The notes under the pieces: generated by a model | Databases searched by the model: none | The model's input: only the letters and a program-made list of their open reading frames with translations | What the model was told of the DNA's origin: nothing | Shown: positions 1 to 8,356 of the stretch, piece by piece | Layout of the letters: each line of letters opens with the position of its first letter | Numbering within the stretch: the stretch's first letter is position 1 | NCBI GenBank assembly: GCA_964549995.1 | Contig: CAZJXF010000041.1 | Span: 1-25,469 of the forward strand | Length of the DNA stretch: 25,469 nucleotides | Source of the DNA: Desulfatirhabdium sp964549995 | Lineage (GTDB): Bacteria > Desulfobacterota > Desulfobacteria > Desulfobacterales > Desulfatirhabdiaceae | Reading direction: 5' to 3' | Made by a program: the position numbers and the translations under genes

Positions 1-381
1 GAGATCGGGCTGCTGAGTTTTTCCGCTGCGCAAGCAAAATGCACCCGCTCTCCTACGGGTCAACCAAGAGCATCTGACTTTTTGCGAGACCATCATATTT
101 ATTGGAATCGTTAAAGATTGCACAATTCCATTAGGATTTCAACCGCTTTCCTACGAAAGCCGCCCCTGCCGTGTTCATTCATCGGGATAAAACCCCAAGT
201 GCATGGGTGATTGTCGTGAAAGTGCGAGATGCATCGTGCGGAAGTGCGATAACATGTAGGAGCGACTTATCGGATCGCCCCCATGAGTTCCAGAAAAGAC
301 CTATTTTCGGAGTTTCCTGCATCGGTCGGCCCGGAATGACGACCGGATTCTCATCCCTATCGTGTTTGTCCGAATCCCCCC
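1..381. other. Gene-free stretch with repeat remnants
   Basis: I see no convincing gene here. Short open frames on both strands lack a ribosome binding site and resemble nothing I know. The stretch holds a copy of the dispersed 20-bp repeat (76-95). It also holds an 8-bp direct repeat AAGTGCGA separated by about 14 bp around 220-250. A possible short stem-loop (CGGTCG/CGACCG arms, around 326-348) lies downstream of the minus-strand lipoprotein gene but has no T-tract. The region reads as repeat-rich intergenic DNA. Confidence 0.5.
76..95 (-). repeat. Dispersed 20-bp repeat, copy 1
   Basis: The minus strand reads TGATGGTCTCGCAAAAAGTC, identical over 20 bp to the copy at 18031-18050 and one base different from the copy at 25408-25427. 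All three lie between genes. No transposase is nearby, so it resembles a small non-autonomous or REP-like repeat; that class assignment is inference. Confidence 0.75.
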
Positions 382-930
382 TCATGGAACGGTCGTCGTC
401 GTAGTCGATGTGGTCGATGTGGTCGTTGATGTCGTGGTACTCGTTGTGGTCGTGGTGGTCGTTCTGCCGACGATGACGCTCGCTTTGGCCGTCAGGCCGT
501 TTTCGATTCTGGCCTGCAGAATATCGATCCCTTCCGCATCCCCGGCCTGATAAATGGCCAAGGCCTTACCGTTGGCATCCGTCGTGCTGTTCACGACCGT
601 CAATTTGGCCCCGCTCTGATTCTGCACGAACGAGAAGGTGACGACGTAATTCGGTACGGGTGTCGGTGTCCCCGTGGTGATGGTGGTGGCCGACGAACCG
701 GTGGATGTCGTGCTGCTGGTGGAAGATGAGGACGACACCGTCTTGTCGGTATAGGTGAGCGTTGCCGTAAGGTTGCTGTATTCCCGGGTTTTCAGCGACG
801 TGGGATTGGCTTCCAGGGTGAGGCTGAAATTGCTTTCCTGCTTCGAATCGATGGAATCGCAACCTACGACCATCGCCAACCAAACCGCACAACATCCGCA
901 AACAAGCGTTCTCCAGAAAAAGGATTTCAT
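382..930 (-). CDS. Lipoprotein with Ig-like domain and Thr-rich tail
   Basis: A 182-residue exported lipoprotein. The ATG at 930 is chosen over an upstream in-frame ATG because a GGAGG ribosome site sits just before it and the protein then starts with a normal signal peptide (MKSFFWRT, hydrophobic stretch, lipobox VVGC with Cys24). The mature part reads like a bacterial Big_1/invasin-type Ig domain (start LEANPTSL, later TTDANGKALAIY), but a Ser/Thr-rich insert of about 30 residues splits the fold in the middle. The last 25 or so residues are almost pure Thr/Ser, encoded by an imperfect ACN trinucleotide array. Such tails usually act as flexible spacers or possible O-glycosylation sites; this is inference. 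The gene stands alone, divergent from the polysaccharide operon. Function unknown; probably an envelope structural or binding protein. Confidence 0.8.
   Translation of the reverse strand: MKSFFWRTLVCGCCAVWLAMVVGCDSIDSKQESNFSLTLEANPTSLKTREYSNLTATLTYTDKTVSSSSSTSSTTSTGSSATTITTGTPTPVPNYVVTFSFVQNQSGAKLTVVNSTTDANGKALAIYQAGDAEGIDILQARIENGLTAKASVIVGRTTTTTTTSTTTSTTTSTTSTTTTTVP
386..468 (-). repeat. Trinucleotide (ACN) low-complexity array in CDS
   Basis: An imperfect three-base repeat (ACN on the coding minus strand, GTN on the plus strand) encodes the Thr/Ser tail of the lipoprotein. Length changes in multiples of three would keep the reading frame, so the tail could vary between strains. Confidence 0.75.
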
Positions 931-1043
931 CAATACCCTCCACGGAAGCAGTGGCACCGGCCCCAGCAGAATCCTGCTTGAATTTGCCGGGCGTTTCGTA
1001 ATAGATGATGGTGAAGAATCCAGCCATTGGCTTCTTCCTTGAG

Positions 1044-1064
1044 GGTACTATGGGAGAAAGTACC
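1044..1064. promoter_or_regulatory. Inverted repeat in divergent intergenic region
   Basis: GGTACT and AGTACC form 6-bp arms around a 9-bp spacer, between the divergent lipoprotein and deacetylase genes and about 47 bp before the deacetylase start. It could be an operator or a weak hairpin followed by TTTT. Only the symmetry is seen; the role is a guess. Confidence 0.3.
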
Positions 1065-1110
1065 TTTTCTGTCAAGCTGTGTTTCACATTCGATCGAAAG
1101 GAGAACCACG

Positions 1111-2286
1111 ATGCCGTTGTGGAGCACCGCCGCAGCCTGTGCCGCCATGGGTGTCTGTTATATCGGCTACCGCAAGAACATGCATCAGTGGATCGTTCAC
1201 GACACCCTCCGAACGATCTGGATGAAGGCCCTCTTTCGGAAACCTTCGAAAACCCATCTGCTCTTCGCCTTCGTGGATCATTTCGAACCCGGAAATCGAA
1301 AAGCCGATCCCGCCCGCCAGATCGAACGGGTCAGTGCCTGGACCGAGCACTATCCCGAAATGGCCGGATGCCACCGGGATGCCGACGGCGTCCATCCCCA
1401 GCACACGTTTTTCTTCCCGCCCCACTACGACAGCCACGACCATCTGGAGCGCATCGTCGATCTGTGCAGCCGGGGCTTCGGAGAAGTGGAAATGCACCTG
1501 CATCACGACCACCAGCCGCCCTGGCCGGACACCGAAGCGACACTGCGAAACAAACTTCTCGACTGCATCGAGCGGTTTTCCCGCTGCGGTGTCTTCTGTC
1601 TTCCGGACGGCCGAAAAGCCTATGGCTTCATCCACGGCGACTGGGCCCTGGCCAATTCCCGAAAAGGCGGGGCCTTTTGCGGCGTGAACAACGAGACGGC
1701 CCTGCTAAAAGAAACCGGATGCTTCGCCGATTTCACCTTTCCTGTCTCGAACGAATCCCAACCCTGGTTGACCAACACGTTTTTCTATGGAAACAGCTTT
1801 TCGGATCGTCCCAAGGGCTATGCCTGCCATCCGATCCCCATGGCCGTCGGAAAACCGGCTCCCACTGACCGGCTGCTCTTGATGCAGGGGATTATCGGCC
1901 TGCGATGGAAATCCCGAAAGGCAGCCCACAAGCCGAGCATCGAACAATCCAACATCGATGCAAGCGATTCCCCCACGCCGGGAAGGGTGGACTACTGGGT
2001 GAACAAATGGATTCATGTCAGCGGAAGGCCCGACTGGGTGTTCATCAAGGTGCATACCCACGGAGCCCGGGAGGAAGACCGAGATGTGCTGTTGGGCGAA
2101 GGAGCGGATCGGCTCTTTCGGTATCTGGAAGAGGCATACAACGACGGCAAGCGCTTCGTGCTGCACTATGTATCCGCCCGGGAAATGTACAACATCGCCC
2201 GGGCCGCGGAAGCCGGAAAATCCGGTGACCCCAATCTGTATAGAGATTTCGTCGTTCCCCGATATGTCTATCTGAACCCTCGCTGA
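1111..2286 (+). CDS. Polysaccharide deacetylase-like protein, membrane-anchored
   Basis: A 391-residue protein. The ATG at 1111 follows GAAAGGAG with good spacing; the frame is open further upstream but without a ribosome site. The N-terminus (about residues 4-21) is hydrophobic and could be a signal anchor. The body has the His/Asp-rich strand-end motifs expected of a glycoside hydrolase/deacetylase (beta/alpha) barrel: FAFVDHFEPG, FFFPPHY, EVEMHLHHDH, and a late KVHTHGA. In this superfamily such residues bind a metal and remove N- or O-acetyl groups from polysaccharides. It is first in a tight operon with an acyltransferase (10-bp gap) and a flippase, so a role in tailoring an envelope polysaccharide is likely. 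The exact substrate cannot be read from sequence, and the match is to the fold rather than to a named enzyme. Confidence 0.7.
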   Translation: MPLWSTAAACAAMGVCYIGYRKNMHQWIVHDTLRTIWMKALFRKPSKTHLLFAFVDHFEPGNRKADPARQIERVSAWTEHYPEMAGCHRDADGVHPQHTFFFPPHYDSHDHLERIVDLCSRGFGEVEMHLHHDHQPPWPDTEATLRNKLLDCIERFSRCGVFCLPDGRKAYGFIHGDWALANSRKGGAFCGVNNETALLKETGCFADFTFPVSNESQPWLTNTFFYGNSFSDRPKGYACHPIPMAVGKPAPTDRLLLMQGIIGLRWKSRKAAHKPSIEQSNIDASDSPTPGRVDYWVNKWIHVSGRPDWVFIKVHTHGAREEDRDVLLGEGADRLFRYLEEAYNDGKRFVLHYVSAREMYNIARAAEAGKSGDPNLYRDFVVPRYVYLNPR

Positions 2287-2296
2287 GGATGATCCG

Positions 2297-3010
2297 ATGT
2301 TCGAAAAATGGGCGCTCTGGATCAAACGGCGCCAAACCCCCTTCGCCGATTTCCTCTACCGGATGGCCAAAGGCTTTCAGCACGGCAATCTGCCGGATGC
2401 CGTTCTCCCGTTCTACCGGATGCTCTATCACGAACGAACCGTCCGGAGGACCTTCTTTCGAAGGCTTGCCACCTTCTTCTACTACGATCCGCTCTTCCGC
2501 AGCCGATGCGAATCGGTCGGCCCGCGCTTTCAATACGTTCAGGTCCTGGGAGCCTTTCCCTATATCAGCGGCCCGATCCGGATGCGCTTCGGAGCCGATG
2601 TCACGATGCACAGCCGTTCGACGTTTTCGGCATCGAAGATCTTCGACGATCCCGTCTTCACGGTCGGAGACCACACCTATCTCGGGCCGGGCCTCACCAT
2701 CGGGGTCGCCCGATCCATTTCGATCGGCTCCCACGGCTACATCGCCTCCAGTGTCGGCATCTTCGACAACGACGGGCATCCCCTCGATCCCGTCAAGCGA
2801 ACCGCCCACCTTCCCCCCGATCCCGAAGACGTCCATCCCGTCGCCATCGGCGATCGGGTCTGGATCGGAGAAGGGGCGCTTGTCCTGAAGGGGTCGACGA
2901 TCGGAGAAGCCGCAGTCATTGCGGCCAGAAGCGTTGTCACGGGTGTCGTCCCGCCGTTTGCCGTTGTCGCCGGAAATCCGGCCAAAATCGTCAAGATCCT
3001 GAAGTCATGA
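2297..3010 (+). CDS. Hexapeptide-repeat (LbH) acyltransferase
   Basis: A 237-residue protein. About 85 N-terminal residues are rich in aromatic and basic residues. They are followed by a left-handed beta-helix acyltransferase domain made of imperfect hexapeptides (VGDHTYLGPGLTIG, then IGDRVWIGEGALVLKG and IGEAAVIAARSVV). It ends in the typical PFAVVAGNPAKIVKIL segment of the CatB/NodL/maa group. An Asp-Asn-Asp-Gly-His stretch in the loop before the last coils fits the catalytic His region of these enzymes. Members transfer acetyl (sometimes other acyl) groups from acyl-CoA to sugars. It lies between a deacetylase-like gene and a flippase, overlapping the latter by ATGA, so the acceptor is probably a sugar of an envelope polysaccharide. 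Family assignment is firm; acyl donor and acceptor are unknown. Confidence 0.88.
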   Translation: MFEKWALWIKRRQTPFADFLYRMAKGFQHGNLPDAVLPFYRMLYHERTVRRTFFRRLATFFYYDPLFRSRCESVGPRFQYVQVLGAFPYISGPIRMRFGADVTMHSRSTFSASKIFDDPVFTVGDHTYLGPGLTIGVARSISIGSHGYIASSVGIFDNDGHPLDPVKRTAHLPPDPEDVHPVAIGDRVWIGEGALVLKGSTIGEAAVIAARSVVTGVVPPFAVVAGNPAKIVKILKS

Positions 3011-4545
3011 GCGGCACCGGACAGCGCCTTATCCTCGGCTCGCTCGGCCGCGTCCTTTCCTTGGCCGTCAGCGTCGGATTGAGTCTCGTCCTGACTCCCT
3101 TCATCATCCGGCATATCGGCTCTTCTCTCTTCGGCCTGTGGTCGCTCATCGGCGGCATCATGGGGTTTTCCGGCCTTCTCGATCTCGGGCTCAATTCCGC
3201 TCTCAAACGATTCCTGCCCCAAGCCTTCGAGAAAAAAGACGGGCGGTTGGCAAGCGAGATCTTCTGCTCGGCGCTTGCCGTGTTCGTCGGCATCGGCATC
3301 TGCATCGCCTTCGGTCTTGGCGTCGGTGCACGGCCCATTCATGCATGGGTGGCCCGGGAAACCGTCTTCTCCCTGTTCCAGGCGGTATGGATCGTGCTTG
3401 TCGTCGATACGGCCGTTCAGTTTCCGCTGAGAACATGGATCGGATATTTCGAAGCCAGGCTTCGGCAGGACATCCTTTCGGCAGTCGAAACCCTGAAGGC
3501 CGTTCTTCGGGCGGCTCTCGTCGTGTATGCGCTTGCGAGCGGTCACGGCATCGTCGCCCTGGCCCTCATCACCTTCGGGGTCAATGCCGCAGGCGGCCTG
3601 TTGTTGGTCGTCCTCTATCGGATGCTCTACGGGGATATGCATCTATCGAGGCGCTTCGTCCGAATGGAAACCGCCCTGCGGATGCTCGACTACAGTTACA
3701 AGAACCTGATCGCGGCCATCGGGGACATCCTGCGGTTTCAGATCGATCTGGTCGTCATCTCGGCCTTCTGTCCTCTTTCCCATGTCGCCGTCTACGCCAT
3801 TGCATCGCGGCTAAGCGCCTATTTCATGGAATCGGTCGCCGCCTTCATCGGCATGAGCATTCCCCTGTTCAGCGGCCTCGACGCCCGGAGAGATCCGGAC
3901 CTCCTTCGGGATGCCTACTACCTGCTGATTAAGATCGCCTCGGTTCTGAGCGTCTATATCGGGGGGATGTTTCTCGTGCTGGGCAGGGCCTTCATCGTGC
4001 GGTGGGTGGGGGTGGATTTTTCCGAAAGCTACCCGGTTCTCGTCATTCTGACGATCGGCATCGGCATCGCCCTCTCCCAATATCCCACCGTCAATCTCCT
4101 GCGGGGGCTTTCCCTCCATACCACCATCAGTTATCTGAACATCGTGGAGGGGGCGGCGAATCTCGGGCTGAGCCTGCTGTTGGTGCGATCGATGGGCCTG
4201 GTGGGGGTGGCCTTGGGAACGGCGATTCCGATCACCGTTTTTGCAGGTATTCTGAGCCCGCTGATCGCCATGCGCTCGGTAGGGTTCCTGAAACCGGAAG
4301 AATGGGTCCGTACCTATGGACTCGTGATGCTGAGGGCCTGCATGGTCATGGGGGTATACGCCGCAGCCGTCCACTTCTGGATCGTTCCCGATTACCTCCG
4401 GTTGGCGGCGGCAGCCGGATTGTCACTCATCTATTTCCCGGTGATTTACAGGATTGCCTTCACCAGAACCGAAAAGCAGCATTATCTGAGAGCCGGAGAG
4501 CGCATCCGAAGCCTCTTGCAATGGCGCTCGGCTCATTCCGGCTGA
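3007..4545 (+). CDS. Wzx-like polysaccharide flippase (MOP superfamily)
   Basis: A 512-residue polytopic membrane protein with roughly 12-14 hydrophobic helices. The first helix has the O-antigen flippase-type start (GSLGRVLSLAVSVGLSLVLT, then TPFIIRHIGSSLFGLWSL and LLDLGLNSALKRFLPQA), typical of Wzx/RfbX proteins in the MOP exporter superfamily. These move lipid-linked oligosaccharides across the inner membrane. The start at 3007 overlaps the stop of the acyltransferase by ATGA, so the frame's upstream open extension is read as shadow. Third gene of the operon. The 3-prime end overlaps the convergent SUMF1-domain gene by 13 bp. Confidence in the transporter class is high; the substrate is inferred from context. 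Confidence 0.88.
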   Translation: MSGTGQRLILGSLGRVLSLAVSVGLSLVLTPFIIRHIGSSLFGLWSLIGGIMGFSGLLDLGLNSALKRFLPQAFEKKDGRLASEIFCSALAVFVGIGICIAFGLGVGARPIHAWVARETVFSLFQAVWIVLVVDTAVQFPLRTWIGYFEARLRQDILSAVETLKAVLRAALVVYALASGHGIVALALITFGVNAAGGLLLVVLYRMLYGDMHLSRRFVRMETALRMLDYSYKNLIAAIGDILRFQIDLVVISAFCPLSHVAVYAIASRLSAYFMESVAAFIGMSIPLFSGLDARRDPDLLRDAYYLLIKIASVLSVYIGGMFLVLGRAFIVRWVGVDFSESYPVLVILTIGIGIALSQYPTVNLLRGLSLHTTISYLNIVEGAANLGLSLLLVRSMGLVGVALGTAIPITVFAGILSPLIAMRSVGFLKPEEWVRTYGLVMLRACMVMGVYAAAVHFWIVPDYLRLAAAAGLSLIYFPVIYRIAFTRTEKQHYLRAGERIRSLLQWRSAHSG

Positions 4546-5471
4546 AGAGCCACCCGAAACCCGACGGCAGGTCCGCAGAATTCGGGATTCAGGGAAAAGC
4601 GCCGCATCGTGCGGGCGCTCCATGCATCGAGGTGAAAGGCTCCGCCGCGAAGTACCCGCTCCTCGCCGCTTCGGGTTTCGACAGGATCTACGGCCGCATG
4701 ACGGCTGTAGGCATCGTCACGAAATACATCCGCGCACCACTCCCACACATTCCCGCTCATGTCGTGAAGCCCCAGTCCGTTGGGCCGTTTTTTCCCGACC
4801 GGCTGCGGCTTTCCGTCGCAATTGTCGGCGTACCATCCCAGCAGATCCAGATCATCGCCGCCTGCATGGCGCTCGGATCTTCCGCCGCTTCGGGCGGCAT
4901 ATTCCCACTGGGCTTCCGTCGGCAGGTTGAACCGGGCCTTCAGGGGGCTTTGCTCCTGAAGCCGCGTGAGAAATTCCTGGGCATCGAACCAGGAGACGGA
5001 TTCCACCGGAAGATCGTCCCCGACAAACCGGGACGGATTGCGATCCATCACCCGGAGCCATACTCTTTGGGTGACCGGAAAGACGGACAGATAAAACGGC
5101 GAGAGCTTCACGGAATGAACCGGTTGCTCGTTCTCCGAACCATCACCGAACACATCCCCCATCGAAAACGTCCCGCCCGGAATCCGGATGAAAACGAGCT
5201 CTGTCATCGGCTCGATCAGGAGGGTGTCCGTTTCTGCCGGCCGACATTCGGGGCAACGCTCGTGTCCGGCCGGTATGCGCCGATTGCAGAGGCTGCACAA
5301 CAAGGAAGCTTCACAATAGGGACAGCGTTTCCAGTTTTCCCGAACGGCTTTTCCGCACTTCGGGCAGGCAAACCCGCGAAGATCCGCTTCACAAACCGGG
5401 CAGATCCTCCACCCATCCTCGACAGGCTCGCCGCAGAAAGGGCATGTCTTTCGATCACCGCTACCGTGCAT
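4533..5471 (-). CDS. Zinc-ribbon protein with SUMF1/FGE-type domain
   Basis: A 312-residue protein with an AGGAG ribosome site before the ATG. The N-terminus carries three consecutive four-Cys zinc ribbons: C10/C13-C24/C27, C36/C39-C50/C53 and C59/C62-C73/C76. From about residue 90 it is a formylglycine-generating-enzyme (SUMF1) domain, with FIRIPGGTFSMGD, LPTEAQWEYAARSGG, GLHDMSGNVWEWCAD, VLRGGAFHLDAWSARTMRR and VGFRVAL. True FGE needs a Cys pair just before the final Arg-rich stretch. Here that stretch (AWSARTMRRFSL) has no Cys, so sulfatase activation is unlikely. Related domains serve in non-heme iron chemistry, ligand binding or signalling. It is last in a long minus-strand run, 113 bp after RmuC. 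Domain calls are firm; function unknown. Confidence 0.85.
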   Translation of the reverse strand: MHGSGDRKTCPFCGEPVEDGWRICPVCEADLRGFACPKCGKAVRENWKRCPYCEASLLCSLCNRRIPAGHERCPECRPAETDTLLIEPMTELVFIRIPGGTFSMGDVFGDGSENEQPVHSVKLSPFYLSVFPVTQRVWLRVMDRNPSRFVGDDLPVESVSWFDAQEFLTRLQEQSPLKARFNLPTEAQWEYAARSGGRSERHAGGDDLDLLGWYADNCDGKPQPVGKKRPNGLGLHDMSGNVWEWCADVFRDDAYSRHAAVDPVETRSGEERVLRGGAFHLDAWSARTMRRFSLNPEFCGPAVGFRVALQPE

Positions 5472-5584
5472 ATACGATCTCCTGATTCATTGAACAGGGC
5501 GCTGCATCGAGTGCCTCACGCACCTTCACCGCCGGATCGTTCCTCCAAATTGGTTGATCACTGCATAAAATACCCAGCCTCGTG

Positions 5585-7135
5585 TCATTCGTCCTCTTCC
5601 AGAGCACCGTCCGGAAGCAGGGCGGACGCTTCACCTGCAGGAAGCGCCTCCACGTCTCGGAGCTTGCGGCCGACGGCCCGATTTCGGACCTTGGCCTTCT
5701 CGATGGTTTCCGAGGCTTGATGCAGCTTCTTCTGCACGGCCTCCAGCACGTCACCGTATTTGGCCCACTCCGTCTTCACGGCAGCCAGCAGTTTCCAGAC
5801 CTCGCTCGAACGTTTCTGGATGGCCAGGGTTCGAAAACCCATCTGGAGACTACTCAGAATGGCCCATAACGTGGTCGGACCGGCAATCACCACCCGACAC
5901 TCCCGCTGGATGGCTTCGATCAGGCCCGAGCGGCGAATGACTTCGGCGAACAACCCCTCGATGGGTAGAAACAGAATGCCGAAATCGGTGGTTTTCGGCG
6001 GATTGAGGTATTTGTCGCAGATGTCCCGGGCACAGGTCTTCACCCGCGCTTCCAGCTGGCGCCCTGCCGCCTCCACCCCCTGGATATCGGCCGCTTCCTG
6101 GGCATCGAGCAGCCGCTGGTAATCCTCGATCGGGAACTTGGCATCGATGGGCAGAAAGACGGCCTCATTGGGATCTTCGGCCAGTCCCGGCAGGCGGATG
6201 GCATACTCCACCCGTTCCTGCCCGCCCTTGGTCGCTACGTTGGCAGCGAACTGATCGGGGCTGAGCACCTGCTCCAAGAGCACCCCGAGCTGTACTTCCC
6301 CCCAGGTGCCCCGGGTCTTGACGTTTGTCAGCACCTTCTTGAGGTCCCCGACGCCTGTGGCAAGGCTCTGCATCTCGCCAAGCCCCTTGTGCACCAGCTC
6401 CAGGCGCTCGCTGACCTGTCTGAAGGATTCTCCCAGCCGTTTTTCCAAGGTTCCCTGAAGCTTTTCATCCACGGTCTGCCGCATCTGCTCGAGCTGTTTG
6501 GCATTTTCGGCCTGCAGTCCGCGCAGCTTCTCTTCCACCGTCAGCCGAAGCCCCTCGAGTCTTTTTTCGTTTGACTCCGATAGCTTTCCAATGGCGGCAG
6601 ACATGGTTTCGAGTTGCGCCTTCTGCACACGCGCCAGCTCGCCCATCGTTCGGGTGGTGGCTTCCGTGATGCCCTTGAGGGTTGCGATGATTTCCTCCCG
6701 TAACTGCTTGGCCGCTGTGGCGGATTCGGTGCGGATGCCGTCGAGCTTTTCCCCGCTGGTTCGGACGAACGCATCCAACTGGAGGGCAAAAGATTCGAGC
6801 TGCCCCCGCTGCAAAACGGCGATCTCCGTCATGCGCTTCAGGACGGCTTCTCCGAACGACTGGAAGGAATCACTGAGCTCCTGCCGTTGCTCCCGCCCCA
6901 TCCGGACGGATTCTTCCCGATGCCGGGCCACCTCGTCCCGAACCCCCTGACCGATCCGCTCCTGAGCCTTGTCGATCCCGTCCAGCCTGCCCGAAATCAT
7001 GACGCTCAGCGCTTGCATCGAGCGGTTGAACCGCAGCACCACGACAAGGACGATGCCGACCAACAGGACCAGACCTCCGAGAAGCCACATCGTCAACACG
7101 GATGGGTTTTCCAGGATATTCATGGTGGGTTCCAT
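5585..7135 (-). CDS. rmuC: RmuC-family DNA recombination protein
   Basis: A 516-residue RmuC homologue. An N-terminal membrane anchor (about residues 14-35) is followed by a long coiled-coil region (about 40-270). The conserved RmuC core comes next, with RGTWGEVQLGVLLEQVL, LPIDAKFPIEDYQRLL, FGILFLPIEGLFAEV and VVIAGPTTLWAILSSLQMGF. In E. coli, RmuC limits inversions at short inverted repeats; the core is nuclease-like. That is notable in a window carrying inverted tandem arrays, although the link is only suggestive. The start is uncertain: the ATG codons at 7135 and 7123 are both possible and neither has a strong ribosome site. It lies in the minus-strand run after a 112-bp gap. Confidence 0.93.
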   Translation of the reverse strand: MEPTMNILENPSVLTMWLLGGLVLLVGIVLVVVLRFNRSMQALSVMISGRLDGIDKAQERIGQGVRDEVARHREESVRMGREQRQELSDSFQSFGEAVLKRMTEIAVLQRGQLESFALQLDAFVRTSGEKLDGIRTESATAAKQLREEIIATLKGITEATTRTMGELARVQKAQLETMSAAIGKLSESNEKRLEGLRLTVEEKLRGLQAENAKQLEQMRQTVDEKLQGTLEKRLGESFRQVSERLELVHKGLGEMQSLATGVGDLKKVLTNVKTRGTWGEVQLGVLLEQVLSPDQFAANVATKGGQERVEYAIRLPGLAEDPNEAVFLPIDAKFPIEDYQRLLDAQEAADIQGVEAAGRQLEARVKTCARDICDKYLNPPKTTDFGILFLPIEGLFAEVIRRSGLIEAIQRECRVVIAGPTTLWAILSSLQMGFRTLAIQKRSSEVWKLLAAVKTEWAKYGDVLEAVQKKLHQASETIEKAKVRNRAVGRKLRDVEALPAGEASALLPDGALEEDE

Positions 7136-7247
7136 GCAACATGAGGGTTACAGCAAAATGTCGATGCGTCTTCAGTGAGCCGCATGGGAGATTCTCGTAA
7201 CATACAAGATGGGTAGTGCATGGTGCGAAAGCCACCTCTCTCCCCTG

Positions 7248-7565
7248 CTACTTCCGATCCTTCTCCAATGCGCGAACGTTGTTTCGCTTTCGGACTCCCG
7301 CCAGCCAAGAGTCGTACAGGGCGGCAACCAGCAGAATCGGAATGCCCAGAAAGATGGTCCAAAGCGGAAGAAAGCCGAAAGCGCTGACCGTGAAGAGCAG
7401 CATCACGGTCACGAAAGCCCAGGCACCAACGGCCGACATGGGAATCCGCGTATGGGTCCGGCCCCAATAGCGGTTCTTGCTACGGCTCGGTGCGAACAAG
7501 GCACACATGACCACCACCGTCAGGACGGCAAGCAACCATGCAATGGAAGGCGGAGATGGATTCAC
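7248..7565 (-). CDS. Small three-helix membrane protein
   Basis: A 105-residue protein with three predicted membrane helices (about residues 7-24, 44-62 and 66-86) and a basic C-terminus (VRKRNNVRALEKDRK). The start is GTG at 7565, overlapping the stop of the upstream hydrolase gene as GTGA, so the two are translationally coupled. I do not recognise a family. Coupling suggests it works with, or at least is co-expressed with, the exported metallo-beta-lactamase-fold protein. Confidence 0.7.
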   Translation of the reverse strand: MNPSPPSIAWLLAVLTVVVMCALFAPSRSKNRYWGRTHTRIPMSAVGAWAFVTVMLLFTVSAFGFLPLWTIFLGIPILLVAALYDSWLAGVRKRNNVRALEKDRK

Positions 7566-8335
7566 GATGCCGGTGTTTCTTCCATCTTCAGGATGCGGAC
7601 CGGAACCGGCGACAGCCGCTGGAAGCGTTCGGCATCATCCAGGGAGCCGATCCCCTTTCCGACATGCATGGGAACGACCACGGCCGGTTGAATGCGGGCT
7701 GCGGCTTCGGCAGCCTCCTCTGCGGTCATGACATAGATGCCGCTGACCGGAAGCAGGGCGATGTCGCAGTGAAAATCCTTCATCTCGTCGATCGCGTCCG
7801 TATCGCCCGCATGGTAGATGCGAACCGTTCCGACAGTGAGGATGAAGCCGACGAATCCCGCTTCCTTCGGGTGAAAGGGCACACCGGGGCTGCGAAACTT
7901 GTTCGTGTTATAGGCCGGTACGGTTTCGATCGGAATCCCTTTCACCGTGACCCGTTGACCGGGTTGCACCACCTGAACGGTCTTTCCGCCGAATTTTTCG
8001 GCTGCCGCTGCCACCGTCACCAGGACCGTGTCGTCCTTGAGGAGTTTCCCCACATCTTCGACGGATGCATGATCCGCATGGGAATGGGTCATCAGAACGA
8101 TGTCGGCCTTCGGACCCCCTGCGATCTTGTAGGGATCGATATAGACGACGGTGCTTCCCACGTCGATCCGAAAACCGTCGTGACCCAGCCAGTGAATGGT
8201 TTCAAATGCGGCATCGATGGCCTTTAAATCGGCATGGGGCTTTTTTTCGGCAGCCGATACCGGCATCGCCATACAGACCATCATTGCAAACAGAAGAAAC
8301 CCACTGACAACGACCATTGGGAGAAACGATTTCAT
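7562..8335 (-). CDS. Exported metallo-beta-lactamase-fold hydrolase (UlaG/UPF0173-like)
   Basis: A 257-residue protein. The ATG at 8335 is chosen because a strong AAGGAGG lies 7 bp before it; an in-frame TTG at 8341 is too close to that site. It begins with a signal peptide (MKSFLPMVVVSGFLLF, ending near PVSAAEKK). The catalytic domain shows the MBL metal motif THSHADH, a second-site HAGDTD, and a C-terminal MHVGKG. The closest family feel is the UlaG/UPF0173 metal-dependent hydrolases (WLGHDGFRI, YIDPYKIAGGPKADI). Most of those are cytoplasmic, so an exported form is slightly unusual. The substrate is unknown. It is 21 bp after the SDR gene. Confidence 0.88.
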   Translation of the reverse strand: MKSFLPMVVVSGFLLFAMMVCMAMPVSAAEKKPHADLKAIDAAFETIHWLGHDGFRIDVGSTVVYIDPYKIAGGPKADIVLMTHSHADHASVEDVGKLLKDDTVLVTVAAAAEKFGGKTVQVVQPGQRVTVKGIPIETVPAYNTNKFRSPGVPFHPKEAGFVGFILTVGTVRIYHAGDTDAIDEMKDFHCDIALLPVSGIYVMTAEEAAEAAARIQPAVVVPMHVGKGIGSLDDAERFQRLSPVPVRILKMEETPAS

Positions 8336-8356
8336 GGGCAAACCTCCTTCCTTTCT

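Noticed and set aside
362..550. Plus-strand frame encoding poly-Val/Asp
   Set aside because: It is the complement of the Thr-coding trinucleotide array of the lipoprotein gene.
2308..3006. Upstream in-frame extension of the flippase
   Set aside because: It overlaps the hexapeptide acyltransferase in another frame and reads as Arg/Pro-rich shadow sequence; the ATG at 3007 with ATGA overlap gives a proper flippase start.
4533..4545. Convergent overlap as a regulatory antisense element
   Set aside because: A 13-bp 3-prime overlap of convergent genes is common in compact genomes and needs no special explanation.
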